Part shown: piece after piece, positions 52,511 through 61,650 of the stretch | Position numbering within the stretch: position 1 is the stretch's first letter | How the letters are laid out: each line of letters opens with the position of its first letter | Source: CAIYZT01 sp031385445 | Lineage (GTDB): Bacteria; Pseudomonadota; Alphaproteobacteria; Rhodobacterales; Rhodobacteraceae | Length of the DNA: 64,000 nt | NCBI GenBank assembly: GCA_031385445.1 | Contig: JANNBM010000013.1 | Location: 4,265-68,264 of the forward strand | Reading direction: 5' to 3' | The notes under the pieces: model-generated | Database searches by the model: none | What the model saw: the letters and a program-made list of their open reading frames with translations, nothing else | What the model was told of the DNA's origin: nothing | Program-made: the position numbers and the translations under genes

Positions 52511-53898
52511 CGCGTCACCTGAAGCACGTTCACCGCCGCCCCGTTCAGATCGTGGAAATAACGCAAAACCATGTTTTGCGCCGCGATCAGCCGATAACTG
52601 GCCGAAGCGCGCATATCCGACATGGGCGCGAAATCTTGCGGCATTTCCTGTGCCGCCGCCTCAAACGTTGCGAGGGTCCAGCCTTGACCAATCAGCGCCG
52701 CCTCGACCGCTTTGGCGCGTTTGGGAATGCCCGCCATCCCGCCAAAGGCGATGCGGGCAGCGGTCACAAGGCCGCCGTCAACGGTCACATTGAAACAGCC
52801 CAGAACCGCCGAAATGTCCTGATCAAACCGTTTGGTCAGCTTGTAACATCGCAGACCCGGCGCGGCGGCCGGCAGGCTGACAGCCTCGACAAACTCGCCC
52901 GGCTGGCGGTCTTGGCTGCGGTAGCCCAGAAAATAATCTTCCAGCGCCATCTGCCGCCGCACCGCGCCCCGGCGCAAATGCAGCGTGGCCCCCAGCGCGA
53001 TCAGCGCGGGCGGCCCGTCGCCAATCGGCGAGCCGTTTGCGATATTACCGCCAATCGTCGCGGCATTGCGCACCTGAACCGAGGCATGGCGGCGCAGCAT
53101 TTCCGCAAACGACGGATGCAGCGGCGCCATTGCCTGTTGCAGCGCGCTCAGCGTCACCCCGGCGCCGACACGCACAAGATCGCCCGTCCGTTCAATGGTT
53201 TGCAGATCGGCAATGGCGCCCAGAAACGCCACCGGCGCCAGATCGCGCAGCTGCTTGGTCACCCAAAGCCCCACATCCGTCGCCCCGGCGATCAACGTCG
53301 CCCCGGGGTTCGCGGCGTACCATTCGGCCAGATCGTCGCTGCGTGTGGGCCGAAAAACCCCGTCCTTATCACCACTTTGCACCACCGCTTGCACCGCAAC
53401 AGCCGCCTGATCGGCGCGCATCCATCCCGGAACCGCCTCCGCCTCTGCGGCCACAGCCGCCCGCACAATCGGCGCATAGCCCGTACAGCGGCACAAATTG
53501 CCCGCAAGCCCGGTGTCATGGTCGCGCGCGCCATTCAGATGGTTCACTGCCATCGACACCACAAAACCGGGCGTGCAAAACCCGCATTGGCTGCCGTGAT
53601 GGGCGATCATCGCGGCCTGAACCGGGTGCAACTGCCCCTCCGGACCGCTGATCCCTTCGACGGTGCGCACCGCTTTGCCATGCAGTTGCGGCAAAAACAG
53701 GATGCAGGCGTTCAGTGCCAAGCTGCCCGCGCCGTCCGTGACCATCACCGTGCAGGCCCCGCAATCGCCTTCGTTGCAGCCCTCTTTGGTGCCGGTCAAT
53801 CCGCAGTCGTCGCGCAAGTAATCGAGCAAAGTGCGCGTGGCAGGCTGATCCGCGACGCGGACCTGCGTTCCATTCAGAAGAAACGCTGTTTCGCTCAT
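52507..53898 (-). CDS. xdhA: Xanthine dehydrogenase FeS/FAD subunit XdhA
   Basis: This 463-residue small subunit has the first [2Fe-2S] cluster in CNEGDCGAC (Cys41, 46, 49) and the following C in NACILF. The second cluster comes from CGFC and CRC in QCGFCTPGF and LCRCTGYAP. The FAD domain (about 180-463) has TLIAGATDVGLWVTKQ and TIGGNIANGSPIGD. It carries electrons from the molybdenum centre to NAD+. GGAGATGGA precedes the ATG. It is the first gene of the operon, with the promoter expected in the 173-bp gap to dnaE. Confidence 0.95.
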   Translation of the reverse strand: MSETAFLLNGTQVRVADQPATRTLLDYLRDDCGLTGTKEGCNEGDCGACTVMVTDGAGSLALNACILFLPQLHGKAVRTVEGISGPEGQLHPVQAAMIAHHGSQCGFCTPGFVVSMAVNHLNGARDHDTGLAGNLCRCTGYAPIVRAAVAAEAEAVPGWMRADQAAVAVQAVVQSGDKDGVFRPTRSDDLAEWYAANPGATLIAGATDVGLWVTKQLRDLAPVAFLGAIADLQTIERTGDLVRVGAGVTLSALQQAMAPLHPSFAEMLRRHASVQVRNAATIGGNIANGSPIGDGPPALIALGATLHLRRGAVRRQMALEDYFLGYRSQDRQPGEFVEAVSLPAAAPGLRCYKLTKRFDQDISAVLGCFNVTVDGGLVTAARIAFGGMAGIPKRAKAVEAALIGQGWTLATFEAAAQEMPQDFAPMSDMRASASYRLIAAQNMVLRYFHDLNGAAVNVLQVTR

Positions 53899-54071
53899 TC
53901 CATCTCCCGCCGCCTGCTGCCCTTTGCGGGCATAATGCCAAACCCATGAAGACTTTTGAACAGGATTCGGGCAAGCATTACCTTTCGGCCCCGCTTAAAA
54001 GCAGTTTCAAATTAACCCGAAGGATCGCAACGGGGCTTTCGCAAGGCGAAGGCGGGCGGTAGGCTGCTGTC
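53899..54071. promoter_or_regulatory. Divergent gap between xdhA and dnaE
   Basis: This 173-bp region must hold the xdh operon promoter and probably that of dnaE. It has an AT-rich stretch near 53990-54020. I see no strong dyad and cannot place the boxes with confidence. Confidence 0.35.
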
Positions 54072-57000
54072 ATGGCCCCTTCGCTTCGATTCATCCACCT
54101 GCGCGCCCATACCGAGCATTCGCTTCTTGAAGGGGCGATCCCGGTGAAAAAGCTGGTCAAATTGGTGGCAGGCATGGGCATGCCCGCCGTCGCCGTGACC
54201 GACACCAACAACATGTTCGCCGCGCTGGAATTTTCCGTCACCGCCCTTGGCGAGGGGATTCAACCGATCATCGGCTGCCAGATCGCCCTGGCCTTTGACG
54301 CGGTGCAACCGGGCGAGCGCGCCCGCGCCCCGGCGCCGCTGGTCCTTCTGGCGCAAGACGAGGCGGGCTATCTGAACCTGATGAAGCTGAACAGCTGCCT
54401 TTATATCGACGGCGAAAAGATCGGTCATGGTGTGGTGCCGCAGGTCACCCTGCCCGAGATTGAGGCACATAGCGGCGGGCTGATCTGCCTGACCGGCGGG
54501 CCGGAAGGGCCGCTTGGCCAGCTGTTGCAAGCGGGCCAAATCCCCAAAGCGCGCGCCTTGCTTGACCGCCTTTCCGCAGCCTTTCCTGCCCGGCTTTATG
54601 TCGAACTACAGCGTCACCCCGGCGAAGGCGGCGCTCTGCCCGAAGCCGAACGTCTGTCCGAACGCGGGGCGATCGAGTTGGCCTATGACATGGCCCTGCC
54701 GATCGTGGCCACCAACGATGTCTATTTCCCAAAGGCGAGCATGTACGAGGCGCATGACGCGCTTTTGTGCATCGCGGACGGCAGTTATGTTGACCAACAA
54801 GAGCCCCGCCGCCGCCTGACCCCGCAGCATTATCTGAAAACCGAAGCAGAGATGTGCGCTTTGTTCGCCGATCTGCCGGAGGCGCTGGCCAATAGCGTTG
54901 AAATTGCCCGCCGCTGCGCCTTTGCGGTCTATAAACGCGCGCCGATCCTGCCGAAATTCGCCGATGACGAGGTGCAGGAACTGCGCCGCGTCGCCAACGA
55001 GGGGCTGGCGGCGCGTCTGGCGGTGATCCCGCATTCCGTGACGCCCGACGCCTATCAGGCGCGGCTGGATTTCGAGCTGGATGTCATCATCAAGATGGGC
55101 TTTCCGGGCTATTTCCTGATCGTGGCCGATTTTATCGGCTGGGCCAAGGCCAAGGATATTCCGGTCGGTCCGGGGCGCGGGTCGGGTGCGGGCAGCCTTG
55201 TGGCCTATGCGCTTGCGATCACCGACCTTGACCCTCTGCGCTATGCCCTCCTGTTCGAGCGGTTTTTGAACCCCGAACGCGTGTCGATGCCCGACTTTGA
55301 CATCGACTTCTGCATGGACCGCCGCGAAGAGGTGATTCAGTATGTTCAGGGCAAATATGGCCGCGACAAGGTGGCGCAGATCATCACCTTTGGCGCGCTT
55401 TTGTCCAAGGCTGCCGTGCGCGATGTGGGCCGGGTTCTGCAAATGCCCTATATGCAGGTGGACCGCCTGTCCAAAATGATCCCACTGGAAGGCGTCAAGC
55501 CGGTCAGCATCACCAAGGCTCTGGCCGACGAGCCGCGCCTGCGCGAGGCGGCGAAAGAAGAGGTTGTGGGCCGGATGCTGGGCTATGCGCAGCAGATCGA
55601 GGGTCTGTACCGCAACGCATCGACCCATGCCGCCGGGGTGGTGATCGGCGACCGGCCGCTGGATCATCTGGTGCCACTGTACCGCGATCCGCGCTCCGAC
55701 ATGCCCGCGACGCAGTTCAACATGAAATGGGTCGAAGCGGCGGGTCTGGTCAAGTTCGACTTTCTGGGTCTGAAGACGCTGACCGTGATCAAAAACGCGA
55801 TGGACCTTCTGGCCCTTCGCGGCATCGCTTTTGACATCAACCTGATCCCGCTGGATGATCAACCGAGTTACGATCTGTACGCCGCCGCCAAAACCGTCGC
55901 GGTGTTTCAGGTGGAATCCTCTGGCATGATGGACGCGCTGCGGCGGATGAAACCGACCTGCATCGAGGATATCGTGGCGCTGGTGGCCCTGTACCGCCCG
56001 GGCCCGATGGAAAACATCCCGGCTTACTGCGAGGTCAAGAACGGGCTGCGGGATCTGGAATCGATCCACCCGACGATTGACCATATCCTCGCCGAAACCC
56101 AAGGCATCATCGTCTATCAGGAACAGGTGATGCAGATTGCGCAGGTCATGGCCGGTTACAGCCTTGGCGGCGCCGATCTTTTGCGCCGCGCCATGGGTAA
56201 AAAGATCGCCGAAGAGATGGCCAAAGAGCGGCCCAAGTTTATCGAAGGCGCGGCCGCGACCCATAACGTCGGCAAGGAAAAGGCGGGCGAAGTCTTTGAT
56301 CTGCTGGAGAAGTTCGCGAACTATGGCTTTAACAAATCGCACGCGGCGGCCTATGCCGTGGTCAGTTATCAAACCGCCTATCTGAAGGCGAATTACCCGG
56401 TCGAGTTCATGGCTGCCGTGATGAACTGTGATCTGCACCTGACCGACAAGCTGGCGCTTTACAAGCGCGAGGTGGACAAGCTGGGGATCAAAACCGTCGC
56501 GCCGAACGTCAACACCTCGCTCGCGACCTTTACCGCGCGGGACGGCCAGATCGTCTATGCCCTCGGCGCGCTGAAAAATGTCGGCGTCGATGCGATGGGT
56601 CTGATCGTGGCCGCGCGGGGCGGCAAGCCCTTTGCCTCGCTGTTCGATTTCGCGCGGCGCGTGGATCTGAAACGCATCGGCAAGCGCCCGCTGGAAATGC
56701 TCGCCCGCGCCGGCGCCTTTGACGAGATGGACCCAAACCGCGCCCGGGTTTTCGAAGGGCTGGACCCGCTTGGCGCCTATTCGGCGGCGGTGCATGACGC
56801 GCGGTCCAGCAATCAGGTCAGCCTGTTCGGCGAAGCGGGCACCGACATTCCCGAACCGCGCCTGCCTTACCGCGATGACTGGTTGCCGGTTGAACGGCTG
56901 ACGCAGGAACATCTGGCCATCGGGTTTTACCTGTCCGGTCATCCGCTTGACGATTATATGTCTGCCCTGAAACGCAAAGACGTGATGACCCTGACCGAGA

Positions 57001-57515
57001 TCACCCGGCGCGCCGAACGTGGGCCCTTTGTGGGTAAGATCGCAGGCTCCGTCGCCTCGCGGCAGGAACGCAAATCGGCCAAGGGCAATCGGTTCGCTTT
57101 TGTGCAACTGTCTGATCCCACGGGCCTTTATGAGGTGACTGTCTTTTCAGACACGCTGGAGGCGGCGCGCGACCATCTGGAACCGGGCCGCAATGTGGTT
57201 CTGACGGTCGAGGCCAATCTGGACGGCGAGACGCTTAAACTGCTCGCCCGCGCGGCGCAGCCCATCGATTCCGTGGCCGCCGAAGCCGGGGCAGCGGCGA
57301 TCCGGGTGCATGTGAACAAGCCCGAGGCAATCACCTCGGTCGCGGCGCTTTTGGCGCGCATCGAGGGGCGCCACCGCGCGCAGATCACGCTGTGCGTGGC
57401 CGATGCGGCGGGGCGTGAGATAGACCTGACCCTGCCCGAACCCTATCCCATCACGCCGCAAATCAGGGGCGCGATCAAGGCCATGCAGGGCGTGGTTCTG
57501 GTCGAAGAGGTTTGA
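54072..57515 (+). CDS. dnaE: DNA polymerase III subunit alpha
   Basis: This 1147-residue replicative polymerase has a PHP domain at residues 1-270 (FIHLRAHTEHSLLEG, VAVTDTNNMFAALEF). The polymerase core has PDFDIDF with the catalytic aspartates Asp408 and Asp410, and GPGRGSGAGSLVAYAL. Tandem helix-hairpin-helix (NYGFNKSHAAAYAVVSYQT and on), an OB fold near 980-1060 (PFVGKIAGSVASRQERKSAKG) and a C-terminal tau-binding region follow. Length matches DnaE1. The PHP metal residues look largely preserved. It ends at a double hairpin. Confidence 0.96.
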   Translation: MAPSLRFIHLRAHTEHSLLEGAIPVKKLVKLVAGMGMPAVAVTDTNNMFAALEFSVTALGEGIQPIIGCQIALAFDAVQPGERARAPAPLVLLAQDEAGYLNLMKLNSCLYIDGEKIGHGVVPQVTLPEIEAHSGGLICLTGGPEGPLGQLLQAGQIPKARALLDRLSAAFPARLYVELQRHPGEGGALPEAERLSERGAIELAYDMALPIVATNDVYFPKASMYEAHDALLCIADGSYVDQQEPRRRLTPQHYLKTEAEMCALFADLPEALANSVEIARRCAFAVYKRAPILPKFADDEVQELRRVANEGLAARLAVIPHSVTPDAYQARLDFELDVIIKMGFPGYFLIVADFIGWAKAKDIPVGPGRGSGAGSLVAYALAITDLDPLRYALLFERFLNPERVSMPDFDIDFCMDRREEVIQYVQGKYGRDKVAQIITFGALLSKAAVRDVGRVLQMPYMQVDRLSKMIPLEGVKPVSITKALADEPRLREAAKEEVVGRMLGYAQQIEGLYRNASTHAAGVVIGDRPLDHLVPLYRDPRSDMPATQFNMKWVEAAGLVKFDFLGLKTLTVIKNAMDLLALRGIAFDINLIPLDDQPSYDLYAAAKTVAVFQVESSGMMDALRRMKPTCIEDIVALVALYRPGPMENIPAYCEVKNGLRDLESIHPTIDHILAETQGIIVYQEQVMQIAQVMAGYSLGGADLLRRAMGKKIAEEMAKERPKFIEGAAATHNVGKEKAGEVFDLLEKFANYGFNKSHAAAYAVVSYQTAYLKANYPVEFMAAVMNCDLHLTDKLALYKREVDKLGIKTVAPNVNTSLATFTARDGQIVYALGALKNVGVDAMGLIVAARGGKPFASLFDFARRVDLKRIGKRPLEMLARAGAFDEMDPNRARVFEGLDPLGAYSAAVHDARSSNQVSLFGEAGTDIPEPRLPYRDDWLPVERLTQEHLAIGFYLSGHPLDDYMSALKRKDVMTLTEITRRAERGPFVGKIAGSVASRQERKSAKGNRFAFVQLSDPTGLYEVTVFSDTLEAARDHLEPGRNVVLTVEANLDGETLKLLARAAQPIDSVAAEAGAAAIRVHVNKPEAITSVAALLARIEGRHRAQITLCVADAAGREIDLTLPEPYPITPQIRGAIKAMQGVVLVEEV

Positions 57516-57537
57516 GCCTGCTTTGACGGTGGCAGTG

Positions 57538-57590
57538 GGGGGCTTTGTGCCCCCTCCCCAAGCGGCCCAAAAGGCCGCCTTCCCCCCCCG
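57538..57590. terminator. Double hairpin after dnaE
   Basis: GGGGGC and GCCCCC pair around TTTGT at 57538-57554. GCGGCC and GGCCGC pair at 57562-57578. A TCCCCCCCCGGG run follows. The arrangement matches the one at 39025-39080 and separates convergent genes. Confidence 0.7.
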
Positions 57591-57616
57591 GGTGAGCATA
57601 CCATAATGAAGGCGGA

Positions 57617-58705
57617 TCAGCGGGGTTTGATCAGACGGCGGCCCAAGTTTGCAAGGATGACCGCCAGGAAGATGCGTGCGACGTGGTGGACGGTGACGTA
57701 GATCACGCTCATCTGCAGCGACAGGGCGATCAGGCTCATCTCGGCCAGACCGCCGGGCGCGAAGGCAAGGAAGGCCGCGGTTGCAGGCTCGCCTGTTTGG
57801 AATTTGACCAGCCCGGCAAATCCGAATGCCAAGGACAGCGCGGCCACCGCGTTCAGGGCTGCCAATCGCGCGCCTTGGCGCAAAAGCGCGGGCGTGATCC
57901 CGACGAACCGCGCGCCAAGCCCGGTGCCCAGCACAACTTGCGTGACCGAGATCAGCCAGCCGGGCGGAATGCCCTGCGCAAGGCCGAAGACATGCAGCCC
58001 TGACGACAGCGCAATCGGCCCGGTGATGATATAGCCCGGAAACCGCAAGGCCTTGGCTATCGCCACCCCGGCCCCCGCCGCCACCAGCATCATGCCCACG
58101 TCCCAAACTGTCAGCGGCACCGCAGCCCCGGTCATCTGCGCGCCCGAAGCCGAGCCAACCACATGGCCCGTCAGCGCCCAAAAGATCAGCGGCACCGTCA
58201 CGATGGTCAGGATCAGCCGCAAGAACTGCAAAACCGTCAGCAGGCCCACATTCGCCCCCGCCGCCTCGCCCAGCTGTACGCTTTCGATCAAACCGCCCGG
58301 AACCGCGCCGAAAAACGCATCGACGGGCCGCAGGCCCCCGGCGCGAAAGATGTGATATCCGGTGAAATGCGCCAACGGAACAAAGGCGCAAAGCGCCAAA
58401 AGCGAGGGCCACCACCCCAAAGCCGCCTGCGCCACCTGCGGCGTGAAGGCCCCGCCGATCGCCACGCCGATCACCGGCACAAACGAAAACCGCAGTCGGG
58501 CGGGCAGGGTGATCACGCGGCCGAACGGCCGGATCTGAAACGCCGCGAGCGTGCCTGCAGCAATCACTGAACCCAACAGATAGCCCAGCGGCAAATGGGC
58601 AAAGTGTCCCAAAACCCCGCCCGCGCTGCCGATCAGCAGCGTGATGCCAAGCGCGGTCAGGTCAGTGCGGCGAATCCCATCGGCGAGGGTCTGAAAGCCC
58701 GTCAC
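57617..58705 (-). CDS. AbrB-family membrane protein
   Basis: This 362-residue protein has about ten hydrophobic helices and the twofold internal similarity of the Pfam AbrB family (unrelated to the Bacillus AbrB regulator). The repeated signatures are FGAVPGGLIESVQLGEAAG near residue 133 and FAPGGLAEMSLIALSLQM near 312, each a (P)GG-x-(I/A)E motif. E. coli members were linked to aidB regulation; true function is unknown, and transport is suspected. It is seven bases upstream of the window's SlyX stop and may be co-transcribed downstream of it. Confidence 0.82.
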   Translation of the reverse strand: MTGFQTLADGIRRTDLTALGITLLIGSAGGVLGHFAHLPLGYLLGSVIAAGTLAAFQIRPFGRVITLPARLRFSFVPVIGVAIGGAFTPQVAQAALGWWPSLLALCAFVPLAHFTGYHIFRAGGLRPVDAFFGAVPGGLIESVQLGEAAGANVGLLTVLQFLRLILTIVTVPLIFWALTGHVVGSASGAQMTGAAVPLTVWDVGMMLVAAGAGVAIAKALRFPGYIITGPIALSSGLHVFGLAQGIPPGWLISVTQVVLGTGLGARFVGITPALLRQGARLAALNAVAALSLAFGFAGLVKFQTGEPATAAFLAFAPGGLAEMSLIALSLQMSVIYVTVHHVARIFLAVILANLGRRLIKPR

Positions 58706-58711
58706 GAACCC

Positions 58712-58912
58712 CTACCAATGCGGCGGTTTGACATCGGCGGCGGGGGCCTCTGCACCTGCGGCTTCGCGCTCGGCCTCCCGCTCCATCAGCATATGCACCC
58801 GGCGGGTGAGGGTGTCGATTTCGCGGCCCTGACGCGCGACCACATCCGACAAATCCTCAAGCGCGCCGATCAGATGCGCCGCGCGCTCTTCGAGACTGTC
58901 CAATCGGTCCAT
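58712..58912 (-). CDS. SlyX-family small coiled-coil protein
   Basis: This 66-residue protein has RLDSLEERAAHLIGALEDLS, then DVVARQGREIDTLTRRV, a leucine-rich coiled coil, and a Pro/His C-terminus (DVKPPHW). The PPHW/PPHY ending is characteristic of SlyX. Function is unknown. It lies just upstream of the AbrB-family gene on the same strand and is divergent from hisS. Confidence 0.8.
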   Translation of the reverse strand: MDRLDSLEERAAHLIGALEDLSDVVARQGREIDTLTRRVHMLMEREAEREAAGAEAPAADVKPPHW

Positions 58913-58987
58913 TTCCGCGATCCCCTGCTTGCCGAGCCTGCCCCCAAGCGGTAGAGCAAAGCCCAAGCGATGCAAAGGGTAAGTCCG

Positions 58988-60550
58988 ATGTCCGAAGCCA
59001 AAATCCGTCGTCCGCGCGCCGAAACCCCAAAAGGGTTTCGCGACTATTTTGGCGCCGAGGTGACTGAACGCAATGCCATGCTGGCGGCCATCGGCGCGGT
59101 TTATCATCGCTTTGGCTTTGATCCGCTTGAGACGAGCGCGGTCGAAACGGTCGAGGCTTTGGGCAAGTTTCTGCCGGATGTGGACCGCCCGAATGCGGGC
59201 GTTTTCGGCTGGCAGGATGAAGACGCCGACTGGCTGGCGCTGCGTTATGATCTGACCGCGCCTTTGGCCCGGGTGGCCGCGCAGTACCGCAACGATCTGC
59301 CCAGCCCGTACCGCCGCTATGCCATGGGTCCGGTCTGGCGCAATGAAAAGCCAGGGCCGGGGCGGTTTCGCCAGTTTTATCAATGTGATGCGGATACAGT
59401 GGGCGCGCCATCGGTGGCGGCGGATGCCGAAATTTGCATGATGCTGTGCGACGCACTGGAGGCGGTGGGGATCGAGCGCGGCGATTACGTGATCAAGGTC
59501 AATAACCGCAAAGTGCTGAACGGCGTGATGGAAGTCGCTGGCCTCGCTGGCGATGAAAAGGCAGCAGAGCGTGGCATCGTTCTGCGCGCCATCGACAAGA
59601 TAGATCGGCTAGGCGAGGAAGGCGTGCGCGCGCTGCTCGGGGCCGGGCGGAAGGATGAAAGCGGGGACTTCACGAAAGGTGCGGGGCTTGGAGAGGCGCA
59701 GATTGAGCAAGTGCTAGATTATGTTGACTTCGAAGGTCGGCGCCACACTACAGTCAATGTGCCCTTGGGAGCTTACGAGATGACGGGCCATGCTCCCGAC
59801 CTGGTCCAAAATCAGGCTTCTGAAAAAACTGTCTCAGCCAAAGTTCTGGCGGGCCTCAGAGGCTTAGTTCGCGGCTCAATAGCCGGCCGAGAGGGCGTTG
59901 AAGAACTCGAAACTATCGCCTCCCTCTGCGCCGCCCAAGGCTACGGCCCCGACCGCATCGTCATCGACCCCGGTGTCGTCCGTGGCCTCGGCTACTACAC
60001 CGGCCCCGTCTACGAGGCGGAACTCACCTTCGAAATCCTCGACGAAAAGGGCCGCAAGCGGCAGTTCGGCTCTGTCGCGGGCGGTGGGCGCTATGATGAT
60101 CTGGTCAAACGCTTCACCGGGCAATCGGTGCCCGCAACCGGTGTGTCCATCGGGGTGGACCGTTTGCTGGCCGCTCTCGCCGCAAAGGGCCGGGGTGCCG
60201 CTGATACCGCTAGCCCGGTGGTCGTCACCGTGATGGACCGTGACCGGATGGCCGATTACATGGCCATGGTCGGTCATCTGCGTCGGGCGGGCATCCGGGC
60301 TGAGGTTTACCTTGGCAACCCCAAGCAATTCGGCAACCAGTTGAAATATGCCGATAAACGCGGCTCCCCCATCGCCATTATCCAAGGCGGGGACGAAGCC
60401 GCCAAAGGCACCGTCATTCTGAAAGACCTGATCCTCGGCGCGAAAATCGCGCAAAACGCCACGCTGGAAGAATGGAAAGACCGCCCCGCGCAGGTTGAAG
60501 TGCCCGTCGCCGATCTGGTCGCCGCCGTTCGAAAAATGCTGGACCAATGA
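58988..60550 (+). CDS. hisS: Histidyl-tRNA synthetase, with an atypical internal patch
   Basis: This 520-residue class II synthetase has motif 1 around KGFRDYFGAEVTERNAML, motif 2 MGPVWRNEKPGPGRFRQFYQCD near residue 115, the histidine loop GLGYYTGPVYEAELTF, and a GGGRYDDLV/motif 3 region with GVSIGVDRLLAAL. The anticodon domain starts near residue 415. The start at 58988 has GGGTAAG upstream. Between about residues 200 and 310 (59600-59920) the codon use shifts, with ATA, CTA, TTA, AGA and ACA codons rare elsewhere. The protein segment LDYVDFEGRRHTTVNVPLG looks unlike other HisRS I know. It overlaps hisZ by four bases. Confidence 0.93.
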   Translation: MSEAKIRRPRAETPKGFRDYFGAEVTERNAMLAAIGAVYHRFGFDPLETSAVETVEALGKFLPDVDRPNAGVFGWQDEDADWLALRYDLTAPLARVAAQYRNDLPSPYRRYAMGPVWRNEKPGPGRFRQFYQCDADTVGAPSVAADAEICMMLCDALEAVGIERGDYVIKVNNRKVLNGVMEVAGLAGDEKAAERGIVLRAIDKIDRLGEEGVRALLGAGRKDESGDFTKGAGLGEAQIEQVLDYVDFEGRRHTTVNVPLGAYEMTGHAPDLVQNQASEKTVSAKVLAGLRGLVRGSIAGREGVEELETIASLCAAQGYGPDRIVIDPGVVRGLGYYTGPVYEAELTFEILDEKGRKRQFGSVAGGGRYDDLVKRFTGQSVPATGVSIGVDRLLAALAAKGRGAADTASPVVVTVMDRDRMADYMAMVGHLRRAGIRAEVYLGNPKQFGNQLKYADKRGSPIAIIQGGDEAAKGTVILKDLILGAKIAQNATLEEWKDRPAQVEVPVADLVAAVRKMLDQ

Positions 60551-61650
60551 CCCCCAAATCCGCCATCCGCGCCGAAGGCGAAGCGCTGTTTGCTGCCTTC
60601 CAAGCCGCAGGCGCGGTGCCTGTCGATGCCGATGTTCTGCTGCCTGCTGAAACCCTGCTGGACCTCTACGGAGAAGACATTCGCGCGCGCGCCTACGTCA
60701 CCCATGACCCCCTGCGCGGTGAGATGATGCTGCGCCCGGATTTCACCCTGCCCGTGGTGCAGGCCCACATGGCACATGGTGCCGACCCCGCCAGATACAC
60801 CTATCTGGGCGAGGTGTTCCGCAAACAAGACCATCCCGGAACGCGCGCATCCGAATACCTGCAAGTCGGCTTCGAAGTGTTTGACCGCCAAGCCCCCGAA
60901 GCTGCCGATGCCGAGGTGTTCGCGCTGTTCGCAACCCTGCTTGCGCCCTTGAACCTGACGCCCGCCACGGGCGATATCGGCATCCTGCTGGCCGCCGTGC
61001 GTGCGTTGAACACCACGGATCGGCGCAAAGCGGCGCTGCTGCGCCATGTCTGGCGGCCCCAGCGGTTCCGCGATCTGCTGGCAAGGTTTTCCGGCCAAAC
61101 GCCACAGCCCGAGGCGCGCAAAGCGCTGCTAGACCGCCTGAAATCCGCCACGCCTGAGGCGCTGCTTGCCGCCGCCGGTCCGCTCACCGGGCTACGATCT
61201 GAAGCCGAAATCACCGCCCGCACCCATGCCTTGGCCGCCGATGCCAATGCCGCCCCGATTGCTGCGGCAGAGGTGGCTGTGCTGGATAGGCTTTTGGCGC
61301 TGGAAGCCCCCGCCGAACAGGCGCTGGGCGAATTGCGCAATATCGCCCGTGCCATGCCCGCCATTAACGCGGCAGTGGACCGCTTTGAGATGCGCCTTGA
61401 TGCGCTGTCGCTGCGTGGCATCAACGTGAAAACCCTGCCGTTTGAGGCCAGCCACGGCCAATCCACGCTGGAATATTACGATGGCTTTGTCTTCAGCTTT
61501 CATCACCCGGACCCCACTTTGCCCCCGGTGGCATCTGGTGGCCGATATGATGCCCTAACGGCTGTCTTGGGGCAGGGCAAATCCATCCCCGCCGTCGGCG
61601 GCATCATCCGCCCCGGCATGGTCGCCGCCCTAAAAGGCGGTGCAAAATGA
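60547..61650 (+). CDS. hisZ: ATP phosphoribosyltransferase regulatory subunit HisZ
   Basis: This 367-residue HisRS-like protein lacks the catalytic and anticodon-binding ability and instead forms a complex with short-form HisG for the first step of histidine synthesis. MMLRPDFTLPVVQAHM, EVFRKQDHPGTRASEYLQVGFE and a C-terminal ASGGRYDALTAVLGQGKSIPAVG are the synthetase-like motifs. It is coupled to hisS and hisG by four-base ATGA overlaps on both sides, so tRNA charging and histidine synthesis share one operon. Confidence 0.93.
   Translation: MTPKSAIRAEGEALFAAFQAAGAVPVDADVLLPAETLLDLYGEDIRARAYVTHDPLRGEMMLRPDFTLPVVQAHMAHGADPARYTYLGEVFRKQDHPGTRASEYLQVGFEVFDRQAPEAADAEVFALFATLLAPLNLTPATGDIGILLAAVRALNTTDRRKAALLRHVWRPQRFRDLLARFSGQTPQPEARKALLDRLKSATPEALLAAAGPLTGLRSEAEITARTHALAADANAAPIAAAEVAVLDRLLALEAPAEQALGELRNIARAMPAINAAVDRFEMRLDALSLRGINVKTLPFEASHGQSTLEYYDGFVFSFHHPDPTLPPVASGGRYDALTAVLGQGKSIPAVGGIIRPGMVAALKGGAK

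Noticed and set aside
54072..57515. Inactivated PHP proofreading domain or a DnaE2-type polymerase
   Set aside because: Length, gene-end layout and sequence motifs fit the main replicative DnaE; no imuA/imuB genes are nearby.
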